Assembly: GCA_018367495.1 (NCBI GenBank) | Contig: JAGZGB010000052.1 | Coordinates: 1-12,413, forward strand | Source of the DNA: Veillonella sp. | Lineage (GTDB): Bacteria; Bacillota_C; Negativicutes; Veillonellales; Veillonellaceae | Direction: 5' to 3' | DNA length: 12,413 nt | Part shown: positions 1 to 7,577 of the stretch, piece after piece | Position numbering within the stretch: position 1 is the first letter of the stretch | Layout of the letters: every line of letters starts with the position of its first letter | Translations under genes and position numbers: made by a program | Notes under the pieces: model-generated | Told to the model about the DNA's origin: nothing | Databases searched by the model: none | The model's input: only the letters and a program-made list of their open reading frames with translations

Positions 1-122
1 CCTCACAAAAAGCAAATAGCCCTCCGTTACCAAGTGTAATTAGATAAACAGAAAGGCCATTTCCTAGATAATTAGTTTTTGAGATGCGCCTGACGTTCCT
101 ACTCGTCTGACTATCTATTTAT
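1..122. other. Left-edge stretch without a convincing gene; probable leader of a leftward transcript
   Basis: No complete gene can be supported here. Going right on the + strand, one frame stops at 37-39 and another at 43-45, so either could be the tail of a gene lying outside the window, but nothing recognisable is visible. On the minus strand one frame stays open from about 113 to the edge but has no ATG, GTG or TTG start. A GGAGG-like sequence at about 20-24 is followed by a TTG at 15-13, which could be the start of a leftward gene of which only five codons are visible. With the strong leftward promoter at 123-151, the best reading is an untranslated leader of roughly 100 bases or a small RNA. 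Confidence 0.3.
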
Positions 123-151
123 ATTATAGAGTTAAAGATATATATCGTCAA
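123..151 (-). promoter_or_regulatory. Near-consensus leftward sigma-70 promoter
   Basis: Read on the minus strand, a TTGACG -35 element (151-146) is followed by a 17-bp spacer and a perfect TATAAT -10 element (128-123). Transcription would begin near 116 and run out of the window to the left. The promoter lies just beyond the hairpin that follows hemQ, so it serves a separate unit whose gene is not in the window. Confidence 0.65.
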
Positions 152-160
152 ATTAGAATG

Positions 161-183
161 AAGGGACTGCTAAGCAGTCCCTT
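161..183. terminator. Hairpin terminator after hemQ
   Basis: A perfect 10-bp stem (161-170 with 174-183, AAGGGACTGC against GCAGTCCCTT) has a 3-base loop. The T-rich tail is better on the + strand (TTTTATTAT) than on the minus strand (TTCATTCT). It lies four bases past the hemQ stop, so it most likely ends hemQ transcription and also stops anything arriving from the left. Confidence 0.75.
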
Positions 184-186
184 TTA

Positions 187-918
187 TTATCCAAAGATTT
201 CTTCTAGTAGTGCATCGTCGATGATGGTACCAACGTAGAAGTCGCTGAAGATGCCGTATTTTGCACTAGCTACTTCAAAGCGCATGTCGTATACGATTTT
301 TTTGAATTGGATATCGTCATTACTGAAGATGGTAATGCCCCATTCCCAGTCGTCTAGGCCACAGCCACCTGTTGTAAATTCGGATAAAACGTCTAAGTAT
401 GTTTTACCAAGTTCACCGTGAGATTTCATCAACATGCCTCGTTCTTGTGGTGGTAGCATGAACCAGTTGTCATCACCTTCACGTTTTTTGCTCATGTTAT
501 AGAAGCAGATGTATTTGTCACGAGGTACATGAGGATATAATTTTTGGTTAACTTCTTCTGTATCGAGTTTAGCTTTAACGTAAGCACTTACTTCTGTTAC
601 AGATGTATAAGAATATGTTTGAACTAATACGCTTGCAATCGCAAGACGACGGAATTTGCGTTCTACTTGTGCCAAGTATTCAAGGGATGGACCAAGGATC
701 CATAGAATCAAATCCCCTTTTGCGCCATTGCAATCATAGAATGCATAGCTACCTTCTTTAGCTTGATGTTTAGCTTCAAGTTCTGCTAAAAATGCTTTTA
801 ATTCGTTGCGCGCTGCTGCTTTTTCTTCATCTGTAAAGCAGTTCCATGCACTGAAATCCATAGCAAAGACCATGTGTTGGCTATGCCAACCTTCTACTGT
901 AGGGATTGCTTTTCCCAT
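187..918 (-). CDS. hemQ: Coproheme decarboxylase HemQ (ChdC), chlorite dismutase-like family
   Basis: It performs the final step of the coproporphyrin-dependent heme pathway, the peroxide-dependent oxidative decarboxylation of two propionates of coproheme III to give heme b in the cytoplasm. The 243-residue length fits the family. Family residues fall at the expected spacing: catalytic Tyr140 and Lys144 in a YNMSKKR motif, proximal heme ligand His167, Arg213 and Ser218, and a DDWEWG motif near 189-194. Spacing from the proximal His puts the distal position at residue 180, which is Glu here and not the Gln usual in Firmicutes. The ATG at 918 is chosen because AGGAG (931-927) lies 8 bases upstream; the in-frame GTG at 927 overlaps that site. 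It is separated from hemY by a long hairpin and so is probably transcribed from its own promoter. The assignment is very secure. Confidence 0.95.
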   Translation of the reverse strand: MGKAIPTVEGWHSQHMVFAMDFSAWNCFTDEEKAAARNELKAFLAELEAKHQAKEGSYAFYDCNGAKGDLILWILGPSLEYLAQVERKFRRLAIASVLVQTYSYTSVTEVSAYVKAKLDTEEVNQKLYPHVPRDKYICFYNMSKKREGDDNWFMLPPQERGMLMKSHGELGKTYLDVLSEFTTGGCGLDDWEWGITIFSNDDIQFKKIVYDMRFEVASAKYGIFSDFYVGTIIDDALLEEIFG

Positions 919-926
919 TGTGATCA

Positions 927-947
927 CTCCTATCTATAGTGATTATA
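927..947 (-). promoter_or_regulatory. hemQ ribosome binding site and candidate -10 element
   Basis: On the minus strand a TATAAT (947-942) lies about 25 bases before the ATG at 918, and AGGAG (931-927) lies 8 bases before it. No good -35 hexamer is found at 16-18 bp, so the promoter is weak or activator-dependent. The ribosome binding site decides the start in favour of the ATG. Confidence 0.4.
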
Positions 948-979
948 TTAAAATGATATATCTTTTACTTTAAGAATCG

Positions 980-1018
980 AAAAGACTCCATATACTATTA
1001 TAGCATATGGAGCCTTTT
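980..1018. terminator. Long imperfect hairpin between hemY and hemQ, bidirectional terminator
   Basis: Arms AAAAG (980-984), CTCCATAT (986-993) and CTA (995-997) pair with TAG (1001-1003), ATATGGAG (1005-1012) and CTTTT (1014-1018), with two single mismatches and a 3-base loop. On the minus strand the structure ends in TCTTTTC, 20-60 bases past the hemY stop, so it should reduce read-through from the hemE-hemH-hemY operon into hemQ. Confidence 0.65.
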
Positions 1019-1038
1019 CTTATAATTATTTATTAATA

Positions 1039-2619
1039 TTAATTTTCATTACTATCCACAATAGACTGTACTAATTCTTTCGCTTGCTTCACACCATCAG
1101 GAATACCGATGCCATCAAATGGTGTACCAATGAGATGTAAATTTGGATAGTGTTTTGCCACATGTTCACGCACTGCTGTGATCCCTGCGCGATGGCCCAC
1201 ATTATATTGCGGCATACAGTGAATAAGACGATTGATACGCACCCATTCTGGTTGCGTGGAGAAACTCATAATGCGTTGAATTTCTTTTACTGCTAACTCT
1301 GAAAGGTCCTTATCATCAAGATGCTCTACTACATCATTACCAGGTTTACCAATAAAGACGCGCAATACGATTTTATCGTCAGGCGTTGTTTGAGGCCATT
1401 TTTGATTAAGAATAGTACACGCTGTAAGAGGCGTATCTGTGTTGCGTGTAATCAAGAGGCCCGAACCTTTTAAGTCACCATCAAAGGTAGCTTTATCAAA
1501 GGCCATAATAGCAATAGCACAGCTCGACTGTTCCATGGAGCGCAAGAAATCAAAGCCTTCATCATCTTTAAACCATTGATTATACGTCGCCGGCGGTGTA
1601 GATATAATCACATGATCCGCCATAGCAGGAGCTTTATCAAGAAGTACCTCTGTAGCTGAATCTGTAGCTAAATCTGTATCGATAGCATACATACCTTCAA
1701 CATAGCGAATATTAGAAACTAGTGTCCCTGTATGTAAGTGCACATTACTAGGCATAGCCTCAACAATAGCGGTAATCACGCTTTCAAGGCCACCTGTTAA
1801 CTGGCGGAACATACCAGATTGAGCAGCTGTACCCTTCCGACTCGCCATCTCTGCTTGAGCTTTAGTAGTTTGTTGATGTAGGCTAGACTTTGCTTCATGA
1901 CTTTCAAATTGACGATCTGTCATAGTGCCTTTACCAGCACGCGGAACATCACCTTCAGCAATGGCAACTTTAGCTGCTTTAGTAACCCCCGCTTTAGAGT
2001 GGCCCATCTTAGCCGCCATCATGCCTTTTACCATGTTTCCATATTTTTGTTCTACTTGAATAAAATGCGGGAATGTAGACAACAAACTAATCTTATAGAT
2101 ATCACCACCATAAATCCCAGCTAAGAGTGGTTCAATAAGCTTATCCATCATTTCTTGTCCCAAATGGTATTTAAAGAAATGACCAATAGATACATCGCCA
2201 TTTTTATCGAGTTGGAACGGCTTCTTGAAATAATCTAAACCAGCGCGCAATTTTCCAGGCCATGAAATAAGCGTAGCTTTCACGAAGGGCATCATTTCCG
2301 TAGGAATCCCCATGATAGAGCCACCAGGAATAGGATGAATAGAACCCTTATCATACACAAAAGCTTGTCCTGTTTCATTTGATACAAGGGTATCCCCTAA
2401 ACCAAGATCATAGATTAGGTCCGTCATTTCCGTTTTCCGACTTAAATAAGAGTCAGGCCCTAGTTCAACTACAAAATCATCAACCCGTTGTGTTTGTATT
2501 TTTCCACCAAATCGTGGTGCTTGTTCGTAAAGAGTGATGTTCCAGTCCGGCTTTGCATGGCCTAAATAATAAGCCGCTGTCAATCCTGTTAGGCCACCGC
2601 CCACAATTGTTACATTCAC
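1039..2619 (-). CDS. hemY: Coproporphyrinogen III / protoporphyrinogen oxidase (CgoX, HemY/HemG type)
   Basis: This FAD-dependent oxidase is expected to convert coproporphyrinogen III to coproporphyrin III, given that hemQ and a Firmicutes-type hemH lie beside it; annotation pipelines often call it protoporphyrinogen oxidase. An N-terminal dinucleotide-binding motif GGGLTGLTAAYYL (7-19), an acidic residue after the second strand (near 32) and the C-terminal GIGIPDGV flavin motif near 500 are visible. At 526 residues it is about 50 longer than Bacillus HemY. The excess is a polar stretch rich in Lys, Ala, Gln and Ser at about 203-267, just before the conserved FRQLTGGLES segment. It starts with GTG at 2619 behind AAAGGA and overlaps the hemH stop by four bases (GTGA), so translation is coupled. 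The frame is intact. Confidence 0.93.
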   Translation of the reverse strand: MNVTIVGGGLTGLTAAYYLGHAKPDWNITLYEQAPRFGGKIQTQRVDDFVVELGPDSYLSRKTEMTDLIYDLGLGDTLVSNETGQAFVYDKGSIHPIPGGSIMGIPTEMMPFVKATLISWPGKLRAGLDYFKKPFQLDKNGDVSIGHFFKYHLGQEMMDKLIEPLLAGIYGGDIYKISLLSTFPHFIQVEQKYGNMVKGMMAAKMGHSKAGVTKAAKVAIAEGDVPRAGKGTMTDRQFESHEAKSSLHQQTTKAQAEMASRKGTAAQSGMFRQLTGGLESVITAIVEAMPSNVHLHTGTLVSNIRYVEGMYAIDTDLATDSATEVLLDKAPAMADHVIISTPPATYNQWFKDDEGFDFLRSMEQSSCAIAIMAFDKATFDGDLKGSGLLITRNTDTPLTACTILNQKWPQTTPDDKIVLRVFIGKPGNDVVEHLDDKDLSELAVKEIQRIMSFSTQPEWVRINRLIHCMPQYNVGHRAGITAVREHVAKHYPNLHLIGTPFDGIGIPDGVKQAKELVQSIVDSNEN

Positions 2620-3515
2620 GAATGAATCCTTTCTATTATTGCACTCGCCATAGCTTGTAAGAATGTTTCATTGCAATTCGGCATCTGTGCACGCATATAT
2701 ACAGCGCCGCCAGCATCAACGAGTTCTTTACACTCAACATCATTATCGTACAATACCTCGACATGATTGCTAACAAATCCAAATGGCACAAAGGCTATAT
2801 GTATCGCACCGTTACGTAGAGCTTGATCAATAGCTTCTTCCACTGTAGGACCTAACCATTGACCATGTGGCGCTGCACTCTGCCAAGCCACAGACCACTG
2901 TTCTAATCCGCAACACTGGGCGATTTCTTTTGCACTTTCCTCTAAGGCCAAAGTATAGGAATCACCATTGTGACTATTAATAAGCGGTATACTATGGGCA
3001 CTAAAGATAACAAATACATCTTTAGTCTTATTAATGCAGTCTAACACTGCTTTCACCCAATATTCCATAAATGATGGTTGATCCCACCAGGAACGAATAA
3101 AATCAAATGTTACACCTTCATATTTACCGATCTCTGTTTGCACTTGTTTCTCATAAGCACCGGTCCCCAAAGATGTAAAAAATGGAGCCGTTACGATAGA
3201 GATAATATGCTCTACACCTTGTTCCGCTAATACATCCACCGCATCAGCAATAGATGGTTTCATATGAAGATAGCCAATAGCTGATGGCATAGATGGCAGC
3301 AAAGTAAGAAGTGTTTCATATTGATGATCTGCCATTGTTTGTAATTCCACATTGGACCATTGATCAATTGCATCATAGCGACGTGTAAGATTTGACACTT
3401 CCCCATCAGTCGGTATACGACCATGACGAATACTCGTCATGTATGGTACTAAATCAGCCTTACTGGAAGGACTCCCATAGGATAGAAATAACAATCCTTT
3501 TTTCTCAACATTCAC
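2616..3515 (-). CDS. hemH: Ferrochelatase, coproporphyrin type (HemH/CpfC)
   Basis: It inserts Fe2+ into coproporphyrin III (or protoporphyrin IX in other lineages) in the cytoplasm. The 299-residue chain aligns end to end with Bacillus HemH from memory: Tyr13 in LSYGSP, His174 in FSAHSIP and Glu253 in NHVEVLYDND, matching Tyr13, His183 and Glu264 of the Bacillus enzyme, plus the WQS and WLGP blocks near 211-223. The usual GG-S-P-L loop near residues 51-56 reads DQWSNV, an unusual variant. It starts with GTG at 3515, seven bases after an AGAGGTG site, only four bases beyond the hemE stop, and runs into the hemY start. It has no lipobox or membrane segment. The operon position between hemE and hemY supports the coproporphyrin route. 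Confidence 0.94.
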   Translation of the reverse strand: MNVEKKGLLFLSYGSPSSKADLVPYMTSIRHGRIPTDGEVSNLTRRYDAIDQWSNVELQTMADHQYETLLTLLPSMPSAIGYLHMKPSIADAVDVLAEQGVEHIISIVTAPFFTSLGTGAYEKQVQTEIGKYEGVTFDFIRSWWDQPSFMEYWVKAVLDCINKTKDVFVIFSAHSIPLINSHNGDSYTLALEESAKEIAQCCGLEQWSVAWQSAAPHGQWLGPTVEEAIDQALRNGAIHIAFVPFGFVSNHVEVLYDNDVECKELVDAGGAVYMRAQMPNCNETFLQAMASAIIERIHS

Positions 3516-3519
3516 TTAC

Positions 3520-4563
3520 TTACACCTCTTGAGCCCATAGCTGACGACTACGTTCATGCACATAATCTGTAAGCCAATGAAGTTTCTTAGGATCCGCCTC
3601 TGGAAATACACCATGACCTAAGTTGAAGATATGACGACCATAACGAATACCCTCAAGTAAAATACGATCTACTTCGTGAGCTAATGTTTTTTCATCAGCG
3701 AATAAATAAGCTGGATCTAAATTACCTTGTACTGTTTGTGTTACGCCACGTTCATTTGCCATAACAATGGAACTACGCCAATCAAGAGCGATTACATCGA
3801 GAGGTAAATGAGACCAAATAGATAGAAGATGATCAGTACCAACACCATTCATAGCCATCGGTAAATGAGGATATCGTTCTTTTATAGTCTTAATAATGCG
3901 TTCCATATGAGGATAAATACCTTGTTTATATTGATTCGCATTCACAGCACCTACCCAAGAGTCGAAGATTTGTAGTGCATTTGCACCCGCTTTAGCTTGC
4001 ATGGACAAATATTCTATGGACATATCCGCTAACTTTGTCATCAATGCATTCCATACATCCGGTGCACCGATTAACATGCCACGAGTTTTGTTGTAGTTCT
4101 TAGTTGGACCACCTTCGATAAGGTATGACGCAATCGTAAATGGTGCGCCACAGAACCCAATAAGAGGTACATCAAGCATGCCAGACGTTAACAGTGTAAT
4201 TGTTTTGCCAATATAATCTACCTTTGTAGGATCAAAAGTATCTAATGCATCTACATCAGCCATGGAGCGAATAGGCGTATTAAATACAGGACCCACACCA
4301 GCCTTGAGTTCTACCTTTACATTCATTCCCACCATAGGGCTCATAATATCCTTATAAAGAATCGCTGCATCAACACCGTATTCTTTCACAGGCAACTCCG
4401 TAACACGAGCACATAACTCAGGCTCTTTCGTAATTTCAAAGAGCGTATATTTTTCCTTAATTTTGCGATATTCCGCTTGGCTACGACCAGCTTGGCGCAT
4501 ATACCATACAGGTGTTACACCAGGGTTCTTCCCTTGGATCATATCTAAATATGCTGTATTCAA
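3520..4563 (-). CDS. hemE: Uroporphyrinogen III decarboxylase
   Basis: It decarboxylates the four acetate side chains of uroporphyrinogen III to give coproporphyrinogen III. The 347-residue protein follows Bacillus HemE throughout: substrate-binding PVWYMRQAGRS (18-28), the VDAAILYKDI segment with the likely catalytic Asp72, the APFTIASYLIEGGPTKNY block, IFDSWVGA, TVQGNLDP and NLGHGVFP near the C terminus. I choose the TTG at 4563, because AAAGGGG lies eight bases upstream and the length then matches the family. The in-frame ATG at 4599 would add 12 residues with no family counterpart and would translate across the ribosome binding site. It is the first gene of the hemE-hemH-hemY unit. A perfect inverted repeat and a -10 element lie 40-70 bases upstream. 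Confidence 0.95.
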   Translation of the reverse strand: MNTAYLDMIQGKNPGVTPVWYMRQAGRSQAEYRKIKEKYTLFEITKEPELCARVTELPVKEYGVDAAILYKDIMSPMVGMNVKVELKAGVGPVFNTPIRSMADVDALDTFDPTKVDYIGKTITLLTSGMLDVPLIGFCGAPFTIASYLIEGGPTKNYNKTRGMLIGAPDVWNALMTKLADMSIEYLSMQAKAGANALQIFDSWVGAVNANQYKQGIYPHMERIIKTIKERYPHLPMAMNGVGTDHLLSIWSHLPLDVIALDWRSSIVMANERGVTQTVQGNLDPAYLFADEKTLAHEVDRILLEGIRYGRHIFNLGHGVFPEADPKKLHWLTDYVHERSRQLWAQEV

Positions 4564-4602
4564 GTACTCAACCCCTTTCTTTCTAATCAATACTAACACA
4601 CT

Positions 4603-4630
4603 ATAATAACTAAAACAGTTACTTTAGTTA
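4603..4630 (-). promoter_or_regulatory. Candidate hemE promoter with an 8-8-8 palindromic operator
   Basis: A perfect inverted repeat, TAACTAAA (4607-4614) and TTTAGTTA (4623-4630) around an 8-base spacer, overlaps the start of a minus-strand TATTAT -10 element (4608-4603) and fills the region between it and the expected -35. The -35 itself is poor (GTAACT at 17 bp). GTTAC recurs at 4618, 4627 and 4644. The layout fits a repressor or activator site for the heme operon; the regulator cannot be named. Confidence 0.4.
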
Positions 4631-4694
4631 CATCACTTATAACGTTACCATTATTATTCCCTGTGAAAGCAAGCTACCTTCATAGGACATTTCC

Positions 4695-7577
4695 TTAACT
4701 GCGACTTAATCTATGACAATCAATACCGGTAATAGATTGTGCCATATCAAATACAGAACGTTGACATGTAAACAGCCAAATTTGTTGGTTCTTACCTATT
4801 TCAGATAATAATTCCAAAGCGCTGCGTTGACGGTTTTCATCAAAACGCACAAGAATATCATCTAGGATAATCGGCAAAGATTCCACTTGATAAGAGAACA
4901 CCTTCGCTAAAGCAAGGCGCAAAGCCAAATACACTTGGTCAGCCAAACCACTAGACCAGAATTTGAGTTCTAATCGTTCCCCATTTCCATTAACAAGTGC
5001 TACGCCTTCGTTGATACCGAGGATATCAAAGGTATAACTACCACTAGTTAAACGTTCTATATACGAGGATGCAAGTTCTAGCATATGCGGCTGTTTTTCT
5101 TGTTCATAAGATTGTTGAGCCTTATCCATGCAATGACTCATCAATACTTGTGTAGCCCAATCCTCAAGAGCAGATTCCAGTTCATTTTGTAACGCTTCAC
5201 GTTCTTGAAGCATTTGATGCTGCTCTTGGTCAGAACCGAGCGCACGCATAGACTCCACAATTTGACCTCGGCGCTCATACAAGGTCGCCAATTTATCTTC
5301 AATGGATGCTATTTCTCGCTCAGAATGAGCCAACTCATCTAACCAGTTCTCCTTGTTGCCTTCACGCAAACGACGATAGAACAAATCTCTATTCTCCGCA
5401 TCAGGAGCTAATAAATCTAACTGAACTTGACTTTGCTTATAAATGGTCTGCCATTGCTTATATTGGTCTTCATCAATAAGATGTTGACGATACTCATTGG
5501 AGCTTTCCATGCCGGCCTTATGCAATAATTCTTGTTGACGAAGTAACAACTCTTTTTCTTTGCGGTGCCAGTTATCGTATTCATTGCGGAAGCTTTTACG
5601 TTGTGCTTCTTTTTGTTCCCACACTATTTTATTTTGTTGGAAGTTTTTATACTGATTATAAATACGTTTCAACTCTGTTGGAGATACTGGAGCTTCAATG
5701 CCAAGATTATACCACAAGGTCATCGCTTGGTCTTCGATAACTCGCAAACCTTCTTTATGCTCAGCCAACCGTTTTTCATAGCCTTCAATAGTACGCATTT
5801 GTTCATGATATTGATCATATTCTTGCTTGAGACCAAAGAAATCATCTTCATTAAGACTCTTCGCCGCACCTTGAGGCAACCAATTCTGCCAAGCAGCAAG
5901 AGCTTCATCATAAATAGCTTGCAACGTATGTCCTTCTTGAATCCAACGATCAAGATGTGCGGCGCCTTCTATGGATGGAATTGGGCTCACCACAGGTGTT
6001 GCGGCTTTCACAAGTATCTCTAGCTGATGTTCTACATCAGATTTACGAGATGACAAAATTTGTAACTCATAGTTTAGTTTAGATACATCAGAATGCCCAT
6101 TATGCCGTCTCCACGTAGCATACCAGAACAATGCCATAGATAGGATTAATAGTATGAAGCCGCCAATCGTATAGAGTACAGACTCTAATACTAATAAGCC
6201 TGCTAATACGAGTAAAACGCCAATCACTGCAGCTACGCCACTAATGCGTTGCAACCACTTTGGCAAATTGCTTGGTTGTGCATCAGGACCATAGCTATCG
6301 CGTTTTTCCGTAACCCGATCTATATCCATCAAGATAAGCTCTAATTCACGTTCAAGATGTTCTTTTTGGGCTAAATCCGCTTCACTATAACTTGGCAAAG
6401 ATGCGCCGTCTAGATTAGCTGTTGGTAAATCATCAGATGCTTCTGCAGGTTTGCGATCTTGCCAATGTAACAATTGATCTTTAGCAGTGCGCAAGCGACT
6501 TGCTAAGCGCTCTCCTTCAAACCAATTCACATCGTCAGCCATTGGCTCATCATCACGCCACGCAGAATGCATAGAACGAGAAAACTCTAATTGTTCTCGT
6601 ACCTTAAAAATGTATGCATCCCCTTCTTCACACTCACGGCGCAATTGTTCCCACTTGGCGCCTTGTTGGATAAGGTCTTCAATATCTTGACCATACGTAC
6701 CAAATGGACTATCCGGGCTAAAGTTAGCTGGCATCAACGATGCTTCTTTTTCCTGCCATAGTTGCATATTATCTCTAGCGCGTTTAATTTCCTCATCGAT
6801 GCGAAGGAACTCATCACGACTCAAGGCAAGCTCACTATTATACTGCTGCATGTGCATACGCGCTTCTTCACTACGGCGATACGTATCCCAAGCACGCAAT
6901 ACAACATCTATGCCATCGCGGTATTCCTTCCACTCTTGCAACTGACCTTGTAATTCGCCCTCAGTCTGCTCCGTACTGTGAAAGGCTTTTTGCAATTCTA
7001 CATATTGCGTTTCATACTCAGCTAAATGGCTTAACTTTTGACGATTTTCTTTAAGCTCATCCATCAACACATTGATGCGGCGTTTACCATTGGAGGAAGC
7101 TACTAATAGATCAGTAGCACCTTTTTCAACATCTTTTACGACAGAGCCTAAATGCTCGCCCCCTTCAGCACCGAAGAAGCGAGATCGAACCTCTACCTCT
7201 TGCAATACATCGAGGCCTTGTAAGTCATCGAGTGTTAGCCCAAATATGCGGTTATATGTCTTTTTATCGATACCATGCCACCAGTGTTGAGCTGGCTCCT
7301 CATGAATGGCTGGATTTCCAGGACTGTAAAAGTCTAGTTGTTTACCCTTACGACCAATGTAGTAGCTTTCACCATTACGATCTACATCAAGGGCACCCGT
7401 CATAGGCCCATAAGCCTTATGAGTACCACCAAATAAAAGTGTGCGCATCCCTTCAAGCAAAGAGGTTTTGCCACTTTCATTAGGTCCATACATGAGCTGA
7501 ACACCATGATTTCCCGTAGTGAAAGACCAGTCGCGATATGGGCCAAATTCATCAAATCGTATGCGTTTAATGTTCAT
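4695..7577 (-). CDS. yhaN: YhaN-like large coiled-coil ATPase, SbcC/Rad50-related, with two membrane helices
   Basis: The 960 residues match the length and architecture of Bacillus YhaN, whose function is not well defined. The N-terminal ATPase lobe has Walker A GPNESGKTS (31-39). Long Glu/Lys/Gln-rich helical stretches follow at about 165-430 and 500-860, interrupted by two hydrophobic helices (about 446-465 and 468-488). The C-terminal lobe carries an ABC-type signature FWSSGLADQ (873-881), Walker B LPIILDDI (901-908), a D-loop RFDENR and a final FTCQR segment. No CxxC zinc hook is present; the membrane hairpin sits where SbcC/Rad50 has its hook. It begins inside yhaO (11-base overlap), so the two proteins are probably made together as a nuclease-ATPase complex. 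The family is sure; the biological role is inferred. Confidence 0.88.
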   Translation of the reverse strand: MNIKRIRFDEFGPYRDWSFTTGNHGVQLMYGPNESGKTSLLEGMRTLLFGGTHKAYGPMTGALDVDRNGESYYIGRKGKQLDFYSPGNPAIHEEPAQHWWHGIDKKTYNRIFGLTLDDLQGLDVLQEVEVRSRFFGAEGGEHLGSVVKDVEKGATDLLVASSNGKRRINVLMDELKENRQKLSHLAEYETQYVELQKAFHSTEQTEGELQGQLQEWKEYRDGIDVVLRAWDTYRRSEEARMHMQQYNSELALSRDEFLRIDEEIKRARDNMQLWQEKEASLMPANFSPDSPFGTYGQDIEDLIQQGAKWEQLRRECEEGDAYIFKVREQLEFSRSMHSAWRDDEPMADDVNWFEGERLASRLRTAKDQLLHWQDRKPAEASDDLPTANLDGASLPSYSEADLAQKEHLERELELILMDIDRVTEKRDSYGPDAQPSNLPKWLQRISGVAAVIGVLLVLAGLLVLESVLYTIGGFILLILSMALFWYATWRRHNGHSDVSKLNYELQILSSRKSDVEHQLEILVKAATPVVSPIPSIEGAAHLDRWIQEGHTLQAIYDEALAAWQNWLPQGAAKSLNEDDFFGLKQEYDQYHEQMRTIEGYEKRLAEHKEGLRVIEDQAMTLWYNLGIEAPVSPTELKRIYNQYKNFQQNKIVWEQKEAQRKSFRNEYDNWHRKEKELLLRQQELLHKAGMESSNEYRQHLIDEDQYKQWQTIYKQSQVQLDLLAPDAENRDLFYRRLREGNKENWLDELAHSEREIASIEDKLATLYERRGQIVESMRALGSDQEQHQMLQEREALQNELESALEDWATQVLMSHCMDKAQQSYEQEKQPHMLELASSYIERLTSGSYTFDILGINEGVALVNGNGERLELKFWSSGLADQVYLALRLALAKVFSYQVESLPIILDDILVRFDENRQRSALELLSEIGKNQQIWLFTCQRSVFDMAQSITGIDCHRLSRS

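Noticed and set aside
1..122. Known riboswitch or tmRNA/SRP RNA in the left-edge leader
   Set aside because: I compared by memory with the common classes and found no conserved core; only the promoter is supported.
919..927. GTG start for hemQ
   Set aside because: The GTG overlaps the AGGAG that serves the ATG nine bases downstream.
4564..4599. Upstream ATG start for hemE
   Set aside because: It would translate through the AAAGGGG ribosome binding site and add 12 residues not found in the family; the TTG at 4563 fits length and spacing.
5565..6023. 152-codon open frame on the + strand
   Set aside because: It lies wholly antisense to the well-supported YhaN gene, has no ribosome binding site, and its composition is that of a reverse-strand shadow.
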